Shown here one piece after another: positions 52,261 through 64,000 of a DNA stretch of 64,000 bases. Below the pieces are notes generated by a model. The model saw nothing but the letters and a program-made list of their open reading frames with translations, was not told the origin of the DNA and ran no database searches. The stretch comes from Cladorhizidae sp. MBARI D1340-BT2 (Eukaryota; Porifera; Demospongiae; Poecilosclerida; Cladorhizidae), in NCBI GenBank assembly GCA_028752905.1, contig JAQNBH010000067.1, positions 372,001 to 436,000 on the forward strand, given 5' to 3'. How positions within the stretch are numbered: the first letter of the stretch is position 1; the number at the start of each line of letters is the position of its first letter. Position numbers and translations under genes: made by a program.

Positions 52261-53300
52261 TAAAGCATCTAGTGATTATTCCTGATGAAGCTAAAGCACC
52301 TAGTCATTATTCCTGATGAAGGCTGGAGCATCTAGTCAATATTCCTGATGATGGCTAGAGCATCTAGTCATTAGTCCTGATGAAGGCTAGAGCATCTAGT
52401 CATTATTCCTGATTACTAGAGCATCTAGTCATTATTCCTGAAAGTTATGATTCCTGATAAAGGCTGGAGCATCTAGTCATTATTCTGATGAAGGCTAGAG
52501 CATTTAGTCATTATTCCTGATGAAGGCTAGAGCATCTAGTCATTATTCCTTGATGAAGGCTAGAGTATCTAGTTATTATTCCTTGATGAAGGGTAGAGCA
52601 TCTAGTCATTATTCCTGTTGAAGGTCAGAGCATCTAGTCATTATTCCTGATGAAGGCTAGAGCACCTAGTCATTATATATGATGAAGGCTGGAGCATATA
52701 GTCAATATTCCTGATGAAGGCTAGAGCATCTAGTCATTATTCCTGATGAAGGCTAGAGCATCTAGTCATTATTCCTGATGAAGGCTAGGGCATCTAGTCA
52801 TTATTCCTGATGAAGGCTAGAGCATCAAGTCATTATTCCTGATGAAGGCTAGAGCATCTAGTCATTATTCCTGATGAAGGATAGAACATCTAGTCATTAT
52901 TCCTGATGAAGGCTAGATCATCTAGTCATTATTCCTGATGAAAGCTGGGGTATCTAGTCAATATTCCTGATGAAGGCTAGAGCATCTAGTCATTATTCCT
53001 AATGAAGGCTAGGCTAGAGCATCTAGTCATTATTCCTGATGACTAGAGCATCTAGTCATTATTCCTGATGACTAGAGCATCTAGTCATTATTCCTGATAG
53101 TCATTATTCCTGATGAAGGCTGGAACATCTAGTTATTATTCCTGATGAAGGCTAGAGCATCTGGTCATTATTCCTTGATGAAGGCTATATAGAGCATCTA
53201 GTCATTATTCCTTGATGAAGGCTACAGCATCTAGTCATTATTCCTGATGAAAGTCAGAGCATCTAGTCATTATTCATTGATGAAGGCTAGAGCACCTAGT
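52261..53300 (+). repeat. Right domain, 3,173-bp period copy 2
   Basis: Continues the repeat of 49,086 onward, with type A at 52437 and GGCTATATAGAGC near 53206. Together with the preceding ACTTTATG at 51791 it forms a stretch that matches 57.8-59.2 kb at offset 6,502 (ACTTTATG 51791/58293, type A 52437/58939). The 29+29+16 cassette is cleanly seen at 53035-53108. Confidence 0.82.
53035..53108 (+). repeat. 29+29+16-bp short-monomer cassette with perfect palindromes
   Basis: Two 29-bp monomers (53035-53063 and 53064-53092) lack AGG after CCTGATGA and are followed by a 16-bp half-monomer (53093-53108) lacking 16 bases after CCTGAT. The 3-bp loss turns the imperfect dyad into a perfect one: ATGACTAGA, spacer GCA, TCTAGTCAT (53039-53059 and 53068-53088). 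The same ordered cassette recurs near 16950-17020, 19785-19850, 20745-20820, 25120-25190, 29470-29540, 30440-30510, 34440-34510, 38250-38320, 44700-44770, 49860-49930 and 63635-63710, with small variants elsewhere (a 13-bp-shorter form near 18190-18250 and 27760-27810). It is a landmark of the A/B-type blocks. Single 29-bp monomers are more widespread, including the first 12 kb. Confidence 0.88.
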
Positions 53301-55039
53301 CATTATTCCTGATGAAGGTCAGAGCATCTAGTCATTATTCCTGATGATGGCTAGAGCATCTAGTCATTAGTCCTGATGAAGGCTAGAGCATCTAGTCATT
53401 ATTCCTGATGACTAGAGCATCTAGTCATTATTCCTGATAGTTATTATTCCTGGGAGCTTCTAGTCATTATTAAGGCTAGAGCATTTAGTCATTATTCCTG
53501 AGCATCTAGTCATTATTCCTTGATGAAGGCTAGAGCATCTAGTCATTATTCCTGATACTCATTATTCCTGATGAAGGCTGGAGCATCTAGTCATTATTTA
53601 TGATGAAGGCTGGAGCATATAGTCAATATTCCTGATGAAGGCTAGAGCATCTAGTCATTATTCCTGATACTCATTATTCCTGATGAAGGTCAGAGCATCT
53701 AGTCATTATTCCTGATGAAGGCTAGAGCACCTAGTCATTATTTATGATGAAGGCTGGAGCATTTAGTCAATATTCCTGATGAAGGCTAGAGCATCTAGTC
53801 ATTATTCCTGATACTCATTATTCCTGATGAAGGCTGGAGCATCTAGTCATTATTCCTGATGAAGGCTGGAGCATCTAGTCATTATTCCTGATGAAGGCTA
53901 GAGCATCTAGTCATTATTCCTGATGAAGGCTAGAGCATCTAGTCATTATTCCTGATGAAGGCTATAGTCATTATTCCTGATGAAGGCTAGAACATCTAGT
54001 CATTATTCCTGGAGCATCTAGTCATTATTCCTGATGAAGGCTAGAGCATCTAGTCATTATTCCTGATGAAGGCTAGAGCATCTAGTCATTATTCCTGATG
54101 AAGGCTAAAGCATCTATTCATTATTCCTGATGAAGGCTAGGCTAGAGCATCTAGTCATTATTCCTGATGACTAGAGCATCTAGTCATTATTCCTCATAGT
54201 CATTATTCTTGATGAGGACTGGAACATCTAGTCATTATTCCTGATGAAGGCTAGAGCATTTAGTCATTATTCCTGATGAAGGCTAGAGCATCTAGTCATT
54301 ATCCTGATGAAGGCCACAGCATCTCGTCATTATACCTGATGAAGGCTAGAGCACCTATATAGTCATTATTCCTGATGAAGGCTAGAACACCTAGTCATTA
54401 TTCCTGATGAAGGCTAGAGCATCTAATCATTATTCTTGATTAAGGCTAAAGCATCTAGTCATTATTCCTGATGAAGGCTATAGTCATTATTCCTGATGAA
54501 GGCTAGAGCATCTAGTCATTATTCCTGGAGCATCTAGTCATTATTCCTGATGAAGGCTAGAGCATCTAGTCATTATTCCTGATGAAGGCTAAAGCATCTA
54601 TTCATTATTCCTGATGAAGGCTAGGCTAGAGCATCTAGTCATTATTCCTTATGACTAGAGCATCTAGTCATTATTCCTCATAGTCATTATTCTTGATGAA
54701 GACTGGAACATCTAGTCATTATTCCTGATGAAGGCTAGAGCATTTAGTCATTATTCCTGATGAAGGCTAGAGCATCTAGTCATTATTCCTGATGAAGGCT
54801 AGAGCATCTACTCATTATTCCTGATGAAGGCTAGAGCATCTAGTCATTATTCCTGATGAAGGCTAGAGAATCTAGTCATTATCCTGATGAAGGCCACAGC
54901 ATCTCGTCATTATACCTGATGAAGGCTAGAGCACCTATATAGTCATTATTCCTGATGAAGGCTAGAACACCTAGTCATTATTCCTGATGAAGGCTAGAGC
55001 ATCTAGTCATTATTCTTGATTATGGCTAAAGCATCTAGT
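53301..55039 (+). repeat. 1,739-bp tandem unit, copy 1
   Basis: About 53,301-54,300 is repeated from 55,040 at offset 1,739: GATGAAGGTC 53311/55050, truncation cluster 53433/55172, GGCTATAGTC 53962/55701. Three GATACTCATT half-monomers occur at short intervals (near 53550, 53667 and 53813), the densest group in the window. Within the unit a further partial repeat is seen: GGCTATAGTC again near 54478 and GGCTAAAGC at 54105/54589. Confidence 0.85.
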
Positions 55040-57295
55040 CGTTATTCCTGATGAAGGTCAGAGCATCTAGTCATTATTCCTGATGATGGCTAGAGCATCT
55101 AGTCATTAGTCCTGATGAAGGCTAGAGCATCTAGTCATTATTCCTGATGACTAGAGCATCTAGTCATTATTCCTGATAGTTATTATTCCTGGGAGCTTCT
55201 AGTCATTATTAAGGCTAGAGCATTTAGTCATTATTCCTGAGCATCTAGTCATTATTCCTTGATGAAGGCTAGAGCATCTAGTCATTATTCCTGATACTCA
55301 TTATTCCTGATGAAGGCTGGAGCATCTAGTCATTATTTATGATGAAGGCTGGAGCATATAGTCAATATTCCTGATGAAGGCTAGAGCATCTAGTCATTAT
55401 TCCTGATACTCATTATTCCTGATGAAGGTCAGAGCATCTAGTCATTATTCCTGATGAAGGCTAGAGCACCTAGTCATTATTTATGATGAAGGCTGGAGCA
55501 TATAGTCAATATTCCTGATGAAGGCTAGAGCATCTAGTCATTATTCCTGATACTCATTATTCCTGATGAAGGCTGGAGCATCTAGTCATTATTCCTGATG
55601 AAGGCTGGAGTATCTAGTCATTATTCCTGATGAAGGCTAGAGCATCTAGTCATTATTCCTGATGAAGGCTAGAGCATCTAGTCATTATTCCTGATGAAGG
55701 CTATAGTCATTATTCCTGATGAAGGCTAGAGCATCTAGTCATTATTCCTGGAGCATCTAGTCATTATTCCTGATGAAGGCCAGAGCATCTAGTCATTATT
55801 CCTGATGAAGGCTAGAGCATCTAGTCATTATTCCTGATGAAGGCTAAAGCATCTATTCATTATTCCTGATGAAGGCTAGGCTAGAGCATCTAGTCATTAT
55901 TCCTGATGACTAGAGCATCTAGTCATTATTCCTCATAGTCATTATTCTTGATGAAGACTGGAACATCTAGTCATTATTCCTGATGAAGGCTAGAGCATTT
56001 AGTCATTATTCCTGATGATGGCTAGAGCATCTAGTCATTATTCCTGATGAAGGCTAGAGCATCTAGTCATTGTTCCTGATGAAGGCTAGAGCATCTAGTC
56101 ATTATTCCTGATGAAGGCTAGAGCATCTAGTCATTATTCCTGATGAAGGCTAGAGCATCTAGTCATTATCCTGATGAAGGCCACAGCATCTCGTCATTAT
56201 ACCTGATGAATGCTAGAGAACCTATATAGTCATTATTCCTGATGAAGGCTAGAACACCTAGTCATTATTCCTGATGAAGGCTAGAGCATCTAGTCATTAT
56301 ACTTGATTAAGGCTAAAGCATCTAGTCATTATTCCTGATGAAGGCTAGAGCATCTAGTTATTATTGCTGATGAAGGCTGGAGCATCTAGTCATTATTCCT
56401 GATGAAGGCTAGAGCATCTAGTCATTATTTATGATGAAGGCTGGAGCATATAGTCAATATTCCTGATGAAGGCTAGAGCATCTAGTCATTATTCCTGATG
56501 AAGGCTAGAGCATCTACTCATTATTCCTGATGAAGGCTAGAGCATCTAGTCATTATTCCTGATGAAGGCTAGAGCATCTAGTCATTGTTCCTGATGAAGG
56601 CTAGAGCATCTAGTATTTATTCCTGATGAAGGCTAGAGCATCTAGTCATTATTCCTGATGAAGGCTAGAGCATCTAGTCATTATCCTGATGACGGCCACA
56701 GCATCTCGTCATTATACCTGATGAATGCTAGAGCACCTATATAGTCATTATTCCTGATGAAGGCTAGAACACCTAGTCATTATTCCTGATGAAGGCTAGA
56801 GCATCTAGTCATTATTCTTGATTAAGGCTAAAGCATCTAGTCATTATTCCTGATGAAGGCTAGAGCATCTAGTTATTATTCCTGATGAAGGCTGGAGCAT
56901 CTAGTCATTATTCCTGATGAAGGCTAGAGCATCTAGTCATTATTTATGATTAAGGCTGGAGCATATAGTCAATATTCCTGATGAAGGCTAGAGCATCTAG
57001 TCATTATTCCTGATGAATGCTAGAGCATCTAGTCATTATTCCTGATAGTCATTATTCCTGATGAAGGCTGGAGCATCTAGTCATTATTCCTGATGAAGGC
57101 TGGAGCATCTAGTCATTATTCCTGATGAAGGCTAGAGCATCTAGTCATTATTCCTGATGAAGGCTAGAGCATCTAGTCATTATTCCTGATGAAGGCTATA
57201 GTCATTATTCCTGATGAAGGCTAGAGCATCTAGTCATTATTCCTGGAGCATCTAGTCATTATTCCTGATGAAGGCTAGAGCATCTAGTCATTATT
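55040..57295 (+). repeat. 1,739-bp tandem unit, copy 2, and following C-type monomers
   Basis: Repeats 53,301-54,300 until about 56,036, then continues into monomers with GGCCACAGC, CATCTCGTC and CTATATAGTC (near 56,200), partly repeated near 56,680-56,750. The GATGAATGC variant appears three times here (near 56206, 56720 and 57013). The entry into copy 2 is through a GTCGTTATTCC monomer at about 55,038. No gene. Confidence 0.8.
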
Positions 57296-59243
57296 CCTGC
57301 TGAAGGCTAAAGCATCTATTCATTATTCCTGATGAAGGCTAGGCTAGAGCATCTAGTCATTATTCCTGATGACTAGAGCATCTAGTCATTATTCCTCTTA
57401 GTCATTATTCTTGATGAAGACTGGAACATCTAGTCATTATTCCTGATGAAGGCTAGAGCATTTAGTCATTATTCCTGATGAAGGCTAGAGCATCTAGTCA
57501 TTATTCCTGACGAAGGCTAGAGCATCTACTCATTATTCCTGATGAAGGCTAGAGTATCTAGTCATTATTCCTGATGAAGGCTAGAGCATCTAGTCATTAT
57601 TCCTGATGAAGGCTAGAGAATCTAGTCATTATCCTGATGAAGGCCACAGCATCTCGTCATTATACCTGATGAAGGCTAGATCACCTATATAGTCATTATT
57701 CCTGATGAAGGCTAGAACACCTAGTCATTATTCCTGATGAAGGCTAGAGCATCTAGTCATTATTCTTGATTAAGGCTAAAGCATCTAGTCATTATTCCTG
57801 ATGAAGGCTAGAGCATCTAGTCATTATTCCTGATGAAGGCTGGAACATCTAGTCATTATTCCTGATGAAGGCTAGAGCATCTAGTCATTATTTATTATGA
57901 AGGCTGGAGCATATAGTCAATATTCCTGATGAAGGCTAGAGCATCTAGTCATTATTCCTGATGAAGGCTAGAGCATCTAGTCATTATTCCTGATAGTCAT
58001 TATTCCTGATGAAGGCTGGAGCATCTAGTCATTATTCCTGATGAAGGCTGGAGCATCTAGTCATTATTCCTGATGAAGGCTGGAGCATCTAGTCACTAGT
58101 CCTGATGAAGGCTAGAGCATCTAGTCATTATTCCTGATGAAGGCTAGAGCATCTAGTCATTATTCCTGATGAAGGCTAGAGCATCTAGTCATTATTCCTG
58201 ATGAAGGCTAGAGCATCTAGTCATTATTCCTGATGAAGGCTAGAGCATCTAGTCATTATTCCTTATGAAGGCTAGAGCATCTAGTTATTATTACTTTATG
58301 GAGGCTAGAGATTCTAGTCATTATTCATGATGAAGGCTAGAACATCTAGTCATTATATCTGATGAAGGCTGGAGCATCTAGTCAATATTCCTGATGAAGG
58401 CTAGAGCATCTAGTTATTATTCCTGATGACTAGAGCATCTAGTCATTATTACTGATGAAGGCTAGAGCACCTAGTCATTATTTATGATGAAGGCTATAGT
58501 CATTATTCCTGATGAAGGCTAGAGCATCTAGTCATTATTCCTGGAGCATCTAGTCATTATTCCTTATGAAGGCTAGAGCATCTATTCATTATTCCTTCTA
58601 GAGCATCTTGTCATTATTCCTGATGAAGTCTAGAGCATCTAGTCATTATTCCTGATGAAGGCTAGAGCACCTATATAGTCATTATTCCTGATGAAGGCTA
58701 GAACACCTAGTCATTATTCCTGATGAAGGCTAGAGCATCTAGTCATTATTCTTGATTAAGGCTAAAGCATCTAGTGATTATTCCTGATGAAGCTATAGCA
58801 CCTAGTCATTATTCCTGATGAAGGCTGGAGCATCTAGTCAATATTCCTGATGATGGCTAGAGCATCTAGTCATTAGTCCTGATGAAGGCTAGAGCATCTA
58901 GTCATTATTCCTGATGACTAGAGCATCTAGTCATTATTCCTGAAAGTTATGATTCCTGATAAAGGCTGGAGTATCTAGTCATTATTCTGATGAAGGCTAG
59001 AGCATTTAGTCATTATTCCTTGATGAAGGCTAGAGTATCTAGTTATTATTACTTGATGAAGGGTAGAGCATCTAGTCATTATTCCTGATGAAGGTCAGAG
59101 CATCTAGTCATTATTCCTGATGAAGGCTAGAGCACCTAGTCATTATATATGATGAAGGCTGGAGCATATAGTCAATATTCCTGATGAAGGCTAGAGCATC
59201 TAGTCATTATTCCTGATGAAGGCTAGAGCATCTAGTCATTATT
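57296..59243 (+). repeat. 1,948-bp tandem unit, copy 1
   Basis: Begins at a CCTGCTGAAGG monomer and is followed without gap by a second copy. Anchors at offset 1,948: CCTGCTG 57296/59244, ACTTTATG 58293/60241, type A 58939/60887. The two units share many private variants (CCTGACGAAGG, GATCACC, TTTATTATGAAGG, TATATCTG, TTACTGATG, CATCTTGTC). The only difference I noticed is 58597 T against 60545 G, making this the most similar long pair in the window. Confidence 0.9.
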
Positions 59244-61191
59244 CCTGCTGAAGGCTAAAGCATCTATTCATTATTCCTGATGAAGGCTAGGCTAGAGCAT
59301 CTAGTCATTATTCCTGATGACTAGAGCATCTAGTCATTATTCCTCTTAGTCATTATTCTTGATGAAGACTGGAACATCTAGTCATTATTCCTGATGAAGG
59401 CTAGAGCATTTAGTCATTATTCCTGATGAAGGCTAGAGCATCTAGTCATTATTCCTGACGAAGGCTAGAGCATCTACTCATTATTCCTGATGAAGGCTAG
59501 AGTATCTAGTCATTATTCCTGATGAAGGCTAGAGCATCTAGTCATTATTCCTGATGAAGGCTAGAGAATCTAGTCATTATCCTGATGAAGGCCACAGCAT
59601 CTCGTCATTATACCTGATGAAGGCTAGATCACCTATATAGTCATTATTCCTGATGAAGGCTAGAACACCTAGTCATTATTCCTGATGAAGGCTAGAGCAT
59701 CTAGTCATTATTCTTGATTAAGGCTAAAGCATCTAGTCATTATTCCTGATGAAGGCTAGAGCATCTAGTCATTATTCCTGATGAAGGCTGGAACATCTAG
59801 TCATTATTCCTGATGAAGGCTAGAGCATCTAGTCATTATTTATTATGAAGGCTGGAGCATATAGTCAATATTCCTGATGAAGGCTAGAGCATCTAGTCAT
59901 TATTCCTGATGAAGGCTAGAGCATCTAGTCATTATTCCTGATAGTCATTATTCCTGATGAAGGCTGGAGCATCTAGTCATTATTCCTGATGAAGGCTGGA
60001 GCATCTAGTCATTATTCCTGATGAAGGCTGGAGCATCTAGTCACTAGTCCTGATGAAGGCTAGAGCATCTAGTCATTATTCCTGATGAAGGCTAGAGCAT
60101 CTAGTCATTATTCCTGATGAAGGCTAGAGCATCTAGTCATTATTCCTGATGAAGGCTAGAGCATCTAGTCATTATTCCTGATGAAGGCTAGAGCATCTAG
60201 TCATTATTCCTTATGAAGGCTAGAGCATCTAGTTATTATTACTTTATGGAGGCTAGAGATTCTAGTCATTATTCATGATGAAGGCTAGAACATCTAGTCA
60301 TTATATCTGATGAAGGCTGGAGCATCTAGTCAATATTCCTGATGAAGGCTAGAGCATCTAGTTATTATTCCTGATGACTAGAGCATCTAGTCATTATTAC
60401 TGATGAAGGCTAGAGCACCTAGTCATTATTTATGATGAAGGCTATAGTCATTATTCCTGATGAAGGCTAGAGCATCTAGTCATTATTCCTGGAGCATCTA
60501 GTCATTATTCCTTATGAAGGCTAGAGCATCTATTCATTATTCCTGCTAGAGCATCTTGTCATTATTCCTGATGAAGTCTAGAGCATCTAGTCATTATTCC
60601 TGATGAAGGCTAGAGCACCTATATAGTCATTATTCCTGATGAAGGCTAGAACACCTAGTCATTATTCCTGATGAAGGCTAGAGCATCTAGTCATTATTCT
60701 TGATTAAGGCTAAAGCATCTAGTGATTATTCCTGATGAAGCTATAGCACCTAGTCATTATTCCTGATGAAGGCTGGAGCATCTAGTCAATATTCCTGATG
60801 ATGGCTAGAGCATCTAGTCATTAGTCCTGATGAAGGCTAGAGCATCTAGTCATTATTCCTGATGACTAGAGCATCTAGTCATTATTCCTGAAAGTTATGA
60901 TTCCTGATAAAGGCTGGAGTATCTAGTCATTATTCTGATGAAGGCTAGAGCATTTAGTCATTATTCCTTGATGAAGGCTAGAGTATCTAGTTATTATTAC
61001 TTGATGAAGGGTAGAGCATCTAGTCATTATTCCTGATGAAGGTCAGAGCATCTAGTCATTATTCCTGATGAAGGCTAGAGCACCTAGTCATTATATATGA
61101 TGAAGGCTGGAGCATATAGTCAATATTCCTGATGAAGGCTAGAGCATCTAGTCATTATTCCTGATGAAGGCTAGAGCATCTAGTCATTATT
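59244..61191 (+). repeat. 1,948-bp tandem unit, copy 2
   Basis: Second copy of the preceding unit. At its end it goes on to GGCTAGGGC (about 61,200) where the first copy jumps back to CCTGCTG at 59,244, so the duplication junction is at 59,243/59,244. The near identity means either a very recent exchange or an assembly duplication; the one base difference (60545) argues mildly for two real copies. Confidence 0.9.
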
Positions 61192-64000
61192 CCTGATGAA
61201 GGCTAGGGCATCTAGTCATTATTCCTGATGAAGGCTAGAGCATCAAGTCATTATTCCTGATGAAGGCTAGAGCATCTAGTCATTATTCCTGATGAAGGCT
61301 AGAGCATCTAGTCATTATTCCTGATGAAGGCTAAAGCATCTATTCATTATTCCTGATGAAGGCTAGGCTAGAGCATCTAGTCATTATTCCTGATGACTAG
61401 AGCATCTAGTCATTATTCCTCATAGTCATTATTCTTGATGAAGACTGGAACATCTAGTCATTATTCCTGATGAAGGCTAGAGCATTTAGTCATTATTCCT
61501 GATGTAGGCTAGAGCATCTAGTCATTATTCCTGATGAAGGCTAGAGCATCTAGTCATTATTCCTGATGAAGGCTAGAGCATCTAGTCATTATTCCTGATG
61601 AAGGCTAGAGCATCTAGTCATTATTCCTGATGAAGGCTAGAGCATCTAGTCATTATCCTGATGAAGGCCACAGCATCTCGTCATTATTCCTGTTGAAGGC
61701 TAGAGCACCTATATAGTCATTATTCCTGATGAAGGCTAGAACACCTAGTCATTATTCCTGATGAAGGCTAGAGCATCTAGTCATTATTCTTGATTAAGGC
61801 TAAAGCATCTAGTGATTATTCCTGATGAAGCTATAGCACCTAGTCATTATTCCTGATGAAGGCTGGAGCATCTAGTCAATATTCCTGATGATGGCTAGAG
61901 CATCTAGTCATTAGTCCTGATTAAGGTTAGAGCATCTAGTCATTATTCCTGAAAGTTATGATTCCTGATAAAGGCTGGAGTATCTAGTCATTATTCTGAT
62001 GAAGGCTAGAGCATTTAGTCATTATTCCTGATGAAGGCTAGAGCATCTAGTCATTATTCCTTGATGAAGGCTAGAGTATCTAGTTATTATTACTTGATGA
62101 AGGGTAGAGCATCTAGTCATTATTCCCGATGAAGGTCAGAGCATCTAGTCATTATTCCTGATGAAGGCTAGAGCACCTAGTCATTATATATGATGAAGGC
62201 TGGAGCATATAGTCAATATTCCTGATGAAGGCTAGAGCATCTAGTCATTATTCCTGATGAAGGCTAGAGCATCTAGTCATTATTCCTGATGAAGGCTAGG
62301 GCATCTAGTCATTATTCCTGATGAAGGCTAGAGCATCAAGTCATTATTCCTGATGAAGGCTAGAGCATCTAGTCATTATTCCTGATGAAGGCTAGAGCAT
62401 CTAGTCATTATTCCTGATGAAGGCTAAAGCATCTATTCATTATTCCTGATGAAGGCTAGGCTAGAGCATCTAGTCATTATTCCTGATGACTAGAGCATCT
62501 AGTCATTATTCCTCATAGTCATTATTCTTGATGAAGACTGGAACATCTAGTCATTATTCCTGATGAAGGCTAGAGCATTTAGTCATTATTCCTGATGTAG
62601 GCTAGAGCATCTAGTCATTATTCCTGATGAAGGCTAGAGCATCTAGTCATTATTCCTGATGAAGGCTAGAGCATCTAGTCATTATTCCTGATGAAGGCTA
62701 GAGCATCTAGTCATTATTCCTGATGAAGGCTAGAGCATCTAGTCATTATCCTGATGAAGGCCACAGCATCTCGTCATTATTCCTGTTGAAGGCTAGAGCA
62801 CCTATATAGTCATTTATTCCTGATGAAGGCTAGAACACCTAGTCATTATTCCTGATGAAGGCTAGAGCATCTAGTCATTATTCTTGATTAAGGCTAAAGC
62901 ATCTAGTGATTATTCCTGATGAAGCTATAGCACCTAGTCATTATTCCTGATGAAGGCTGGAGCATCTAGTCAATATTCCTGATGATGGCTAGAGCATCTA
63001 GTCATTAGTCCTGATGAAGGTTAGAGCATCTAGTCATTATTCCTGATGACTAGAGCATCTAGTCATTATTCCTGAAAGTTATGATTCCTGATAAAGGCTG
63101 GAGCATCTAGTCATTATTCTGATGAAGGCTAGAGCATTTAGTCATTATTCCTGATGAAGGCTAGAGCATCTAGTCATTATTCCTTTATGAAGGCTAGAGT
63201 ATCTAGTTATTATTCCTTGATGAAGGGTAGAGCATCTAGTCATTATTCCTGATGAAGGTCAGAGCATCTAGTCATTATTCCTGATGAAGGCTAGAGCACC
63301 TAGTCATTATATATGATGAAGGCTGGAGCATATAGTCAATATTCCTGATGAAGGCTAGAGCATCTAGTCATTATTCCTGATGAAGGCTAGGGCATCTAGT
63401 CATTATTCCTGATGAAGGCTAGAGCATCAAGTCATTATTCCTGATGAAGGCTAGAGCATCTAGTCATTATTCCTGATGAAGGATAGAACATCTAGTCATT
63501 ATTCCTGATGAAGGCTAGATCATCTAGTCATTATTCCTGATGAAGGCTGGTGTATCTAGTCAATATTCCTGATGAAGGCTAGAGCATCTAGTCATTATTC
63601 CTAATGAAGGCTAGGCTAGAGCATCTAGTCATTATTCCTGATGACTAGAGCATCTAGTCATTATTCCTGATGACTAGAGCATCTAGTCATTATTCCTGAT
63701 AGTCATTATTCCTGATGAAGGCTGGAACATCTAGTCATTATTCATGATGAAGGCTAGAGCATCTGGTCATTATTCCTTGATGAAGGCTATATAGAGCATC
63801 TAGTCATTATTCCTTGATGAAGGCTACAGCATCAAGTCATTATTCCTGATGAAAGTCAGAGCATCTAGTCATTATTCATTGATGAAGGCTAGAGCACCTA
63901 GTCATTATTCCTGATGAAGGTCAGAGCATCTAGTCATTATTCCTGATGAAGGCTAGAGCATCTAGTCATTATTCCTGATGAAGGCTAGAGCATCTAGTTA
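61192..64000 (+). repeat. 1.09-kb tandem units to the window end
   Basis: Type A markers at 60887, 61948 and 63071 are 1,061 and 1,123 bp apart. The underlying period is 1,093 bp (GGCTAAAGC 61331/62424), changed by one monomer missing after 60,960 and by a 30-bp loss near 61,930. Private shared variants are GATGTAGGC and CCTGTTGAAGG before CTATATAG. After about 63,470 the third copy switches to monomers like 49.7 kb (GATAGAACATC, GGCTGGTGTATC). The window ends inside a monomer. Confidence 0.86.

Larger units (their letters stand above)
1..64000 (+). repeat. 32-bp satellite DNA array filling the window
   Basis: Every line of the window is a copy or variant of one 32-bp monomer. The consensus starts CCTGATGAAGG, has CTAGAGCATCTAG in the centre and ends TCATTATT; a clean copy is 47478-47509. 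GC of the consensus is 13 of 32, and it contains no CpG. All copies are in the same orientation; I saw no inverted segment. No frame can stay open: stop triplets lie at monomer positions 3, 6, 13 and 22 on the plus strand, with four more on the minus strand, and the 32-bp period rotates them through all frames within 96 bp. No unique sequence interrupts the array and neither end reaches a flank. This is satellite DNA by structure; the family name and host are not recognisable to me. Confidence 0.97.

Noticed and set aside
1..64000. CRISPR array
   Set aside because: Repeats are directly adjacent with no unique spacers between them, and the array is tens of kilobases long with block structure. 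That is a satellite pattern.
1..64000. Tandem-repeat protein gene
   Set aside because: The monomer has stops on both strands and a 32-bp period, so each frame is closed within about 96 bp. Short open stretches made by indels have no start context or conserved product.
1..64000. Plasmid iterons or a bacterial replication origin
   Set aside because: Direct repeats of similar size exist in origins, but only as a few copies beside a replication gene. About 2,000 copies without any gene does not fit.
1..64000. CENP-B box or telomere repeat
   Set aside because: No CENP-B box-like stretch (it needs CpG-containing TTCG and CGGG elements) and no TTAGGG- or TTTAGGG-type runs were seen. Centromere identity cannot be claimed from motif content.

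Overview
The whole 64,000-base window is one uninterrupted satellite DNA array. It is built head to tail, all in one orientation, from a monomer of about 32 bp (roughly 2,000 copies). A typical perfect run of five identical copies lies at 47478-47637. Both window edges cut through the array, so it is longer than 64 kb. I find no protein gene, RNA gene, transposon, CRISPR array, promoter or other unique sequence on either strand. The monomer carries stop codons on both strands, and 32 is not a multiple of 3, so every frame meets stops within about 96 bp. An array this size points to a eukaryotic chromosome, probably centromeric, pericentromeric, subtelomeric or sex-chromosome heterochromatin. 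The repeat family and the species cannot be named from the sequence.

The array is organised above the monomer level. Variant monomers (substitutions, 3-, 7-, 10- and 16-bp deletions, 4- and 5-bp insertions) occur in a fixed order and recur together, giving higher-order blocks of about 0.3 to 4 kb. Three domains can be told apart by marker variants. The left domain (1 to about 12.5 kb) has two copies of a 2.2-kb block, then about four copies of a 1.75-1.9-kb block marked by ACTTTATG and CCTCATAG variants. The central domain (about 12.5-42 kb) lacks those two markers. It is made of blocks headed by a diverged 16-bp half-monomer and shows large nested segmental duplications: 17.8-23.9 kb copied to 27.4-33.5 kb, 29,541-32,880 copied at an offset of exactly 4,000 bp, 23.7-27.4 kb copied to 36.9-40.5 kb, and a 1,845-bp tandem duplication at 38,312-42,001. 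The right domain (about 42-64 kb) mixes left-type and central-type blocks and has fresh tandem duplications of 2.04 kb, 0.69 kb, 1.74 kb, 1.95 kb and 1.09 kb.

Several duplicate pairs are almost identical: about six differences were noticed over 3.34 kb, and one over 1.95 kb. Older parts of the same array differ at many monomers. This is the pattern expected of a satellite evolving by repeated unequal exchange or replication-based amplification.

The most interesting feature of the monomer is its dyad symmetry. CTAGA and TCTAG flank GCA, and as plus-strand RNA 29 of the 32 nt could fold into one hairpin. A recurrent 29-bp variant that lacks AGG has perfect 9-bp arms. Any function (centromere chromatin, structured repeat RNA, replication fragility) is inference.
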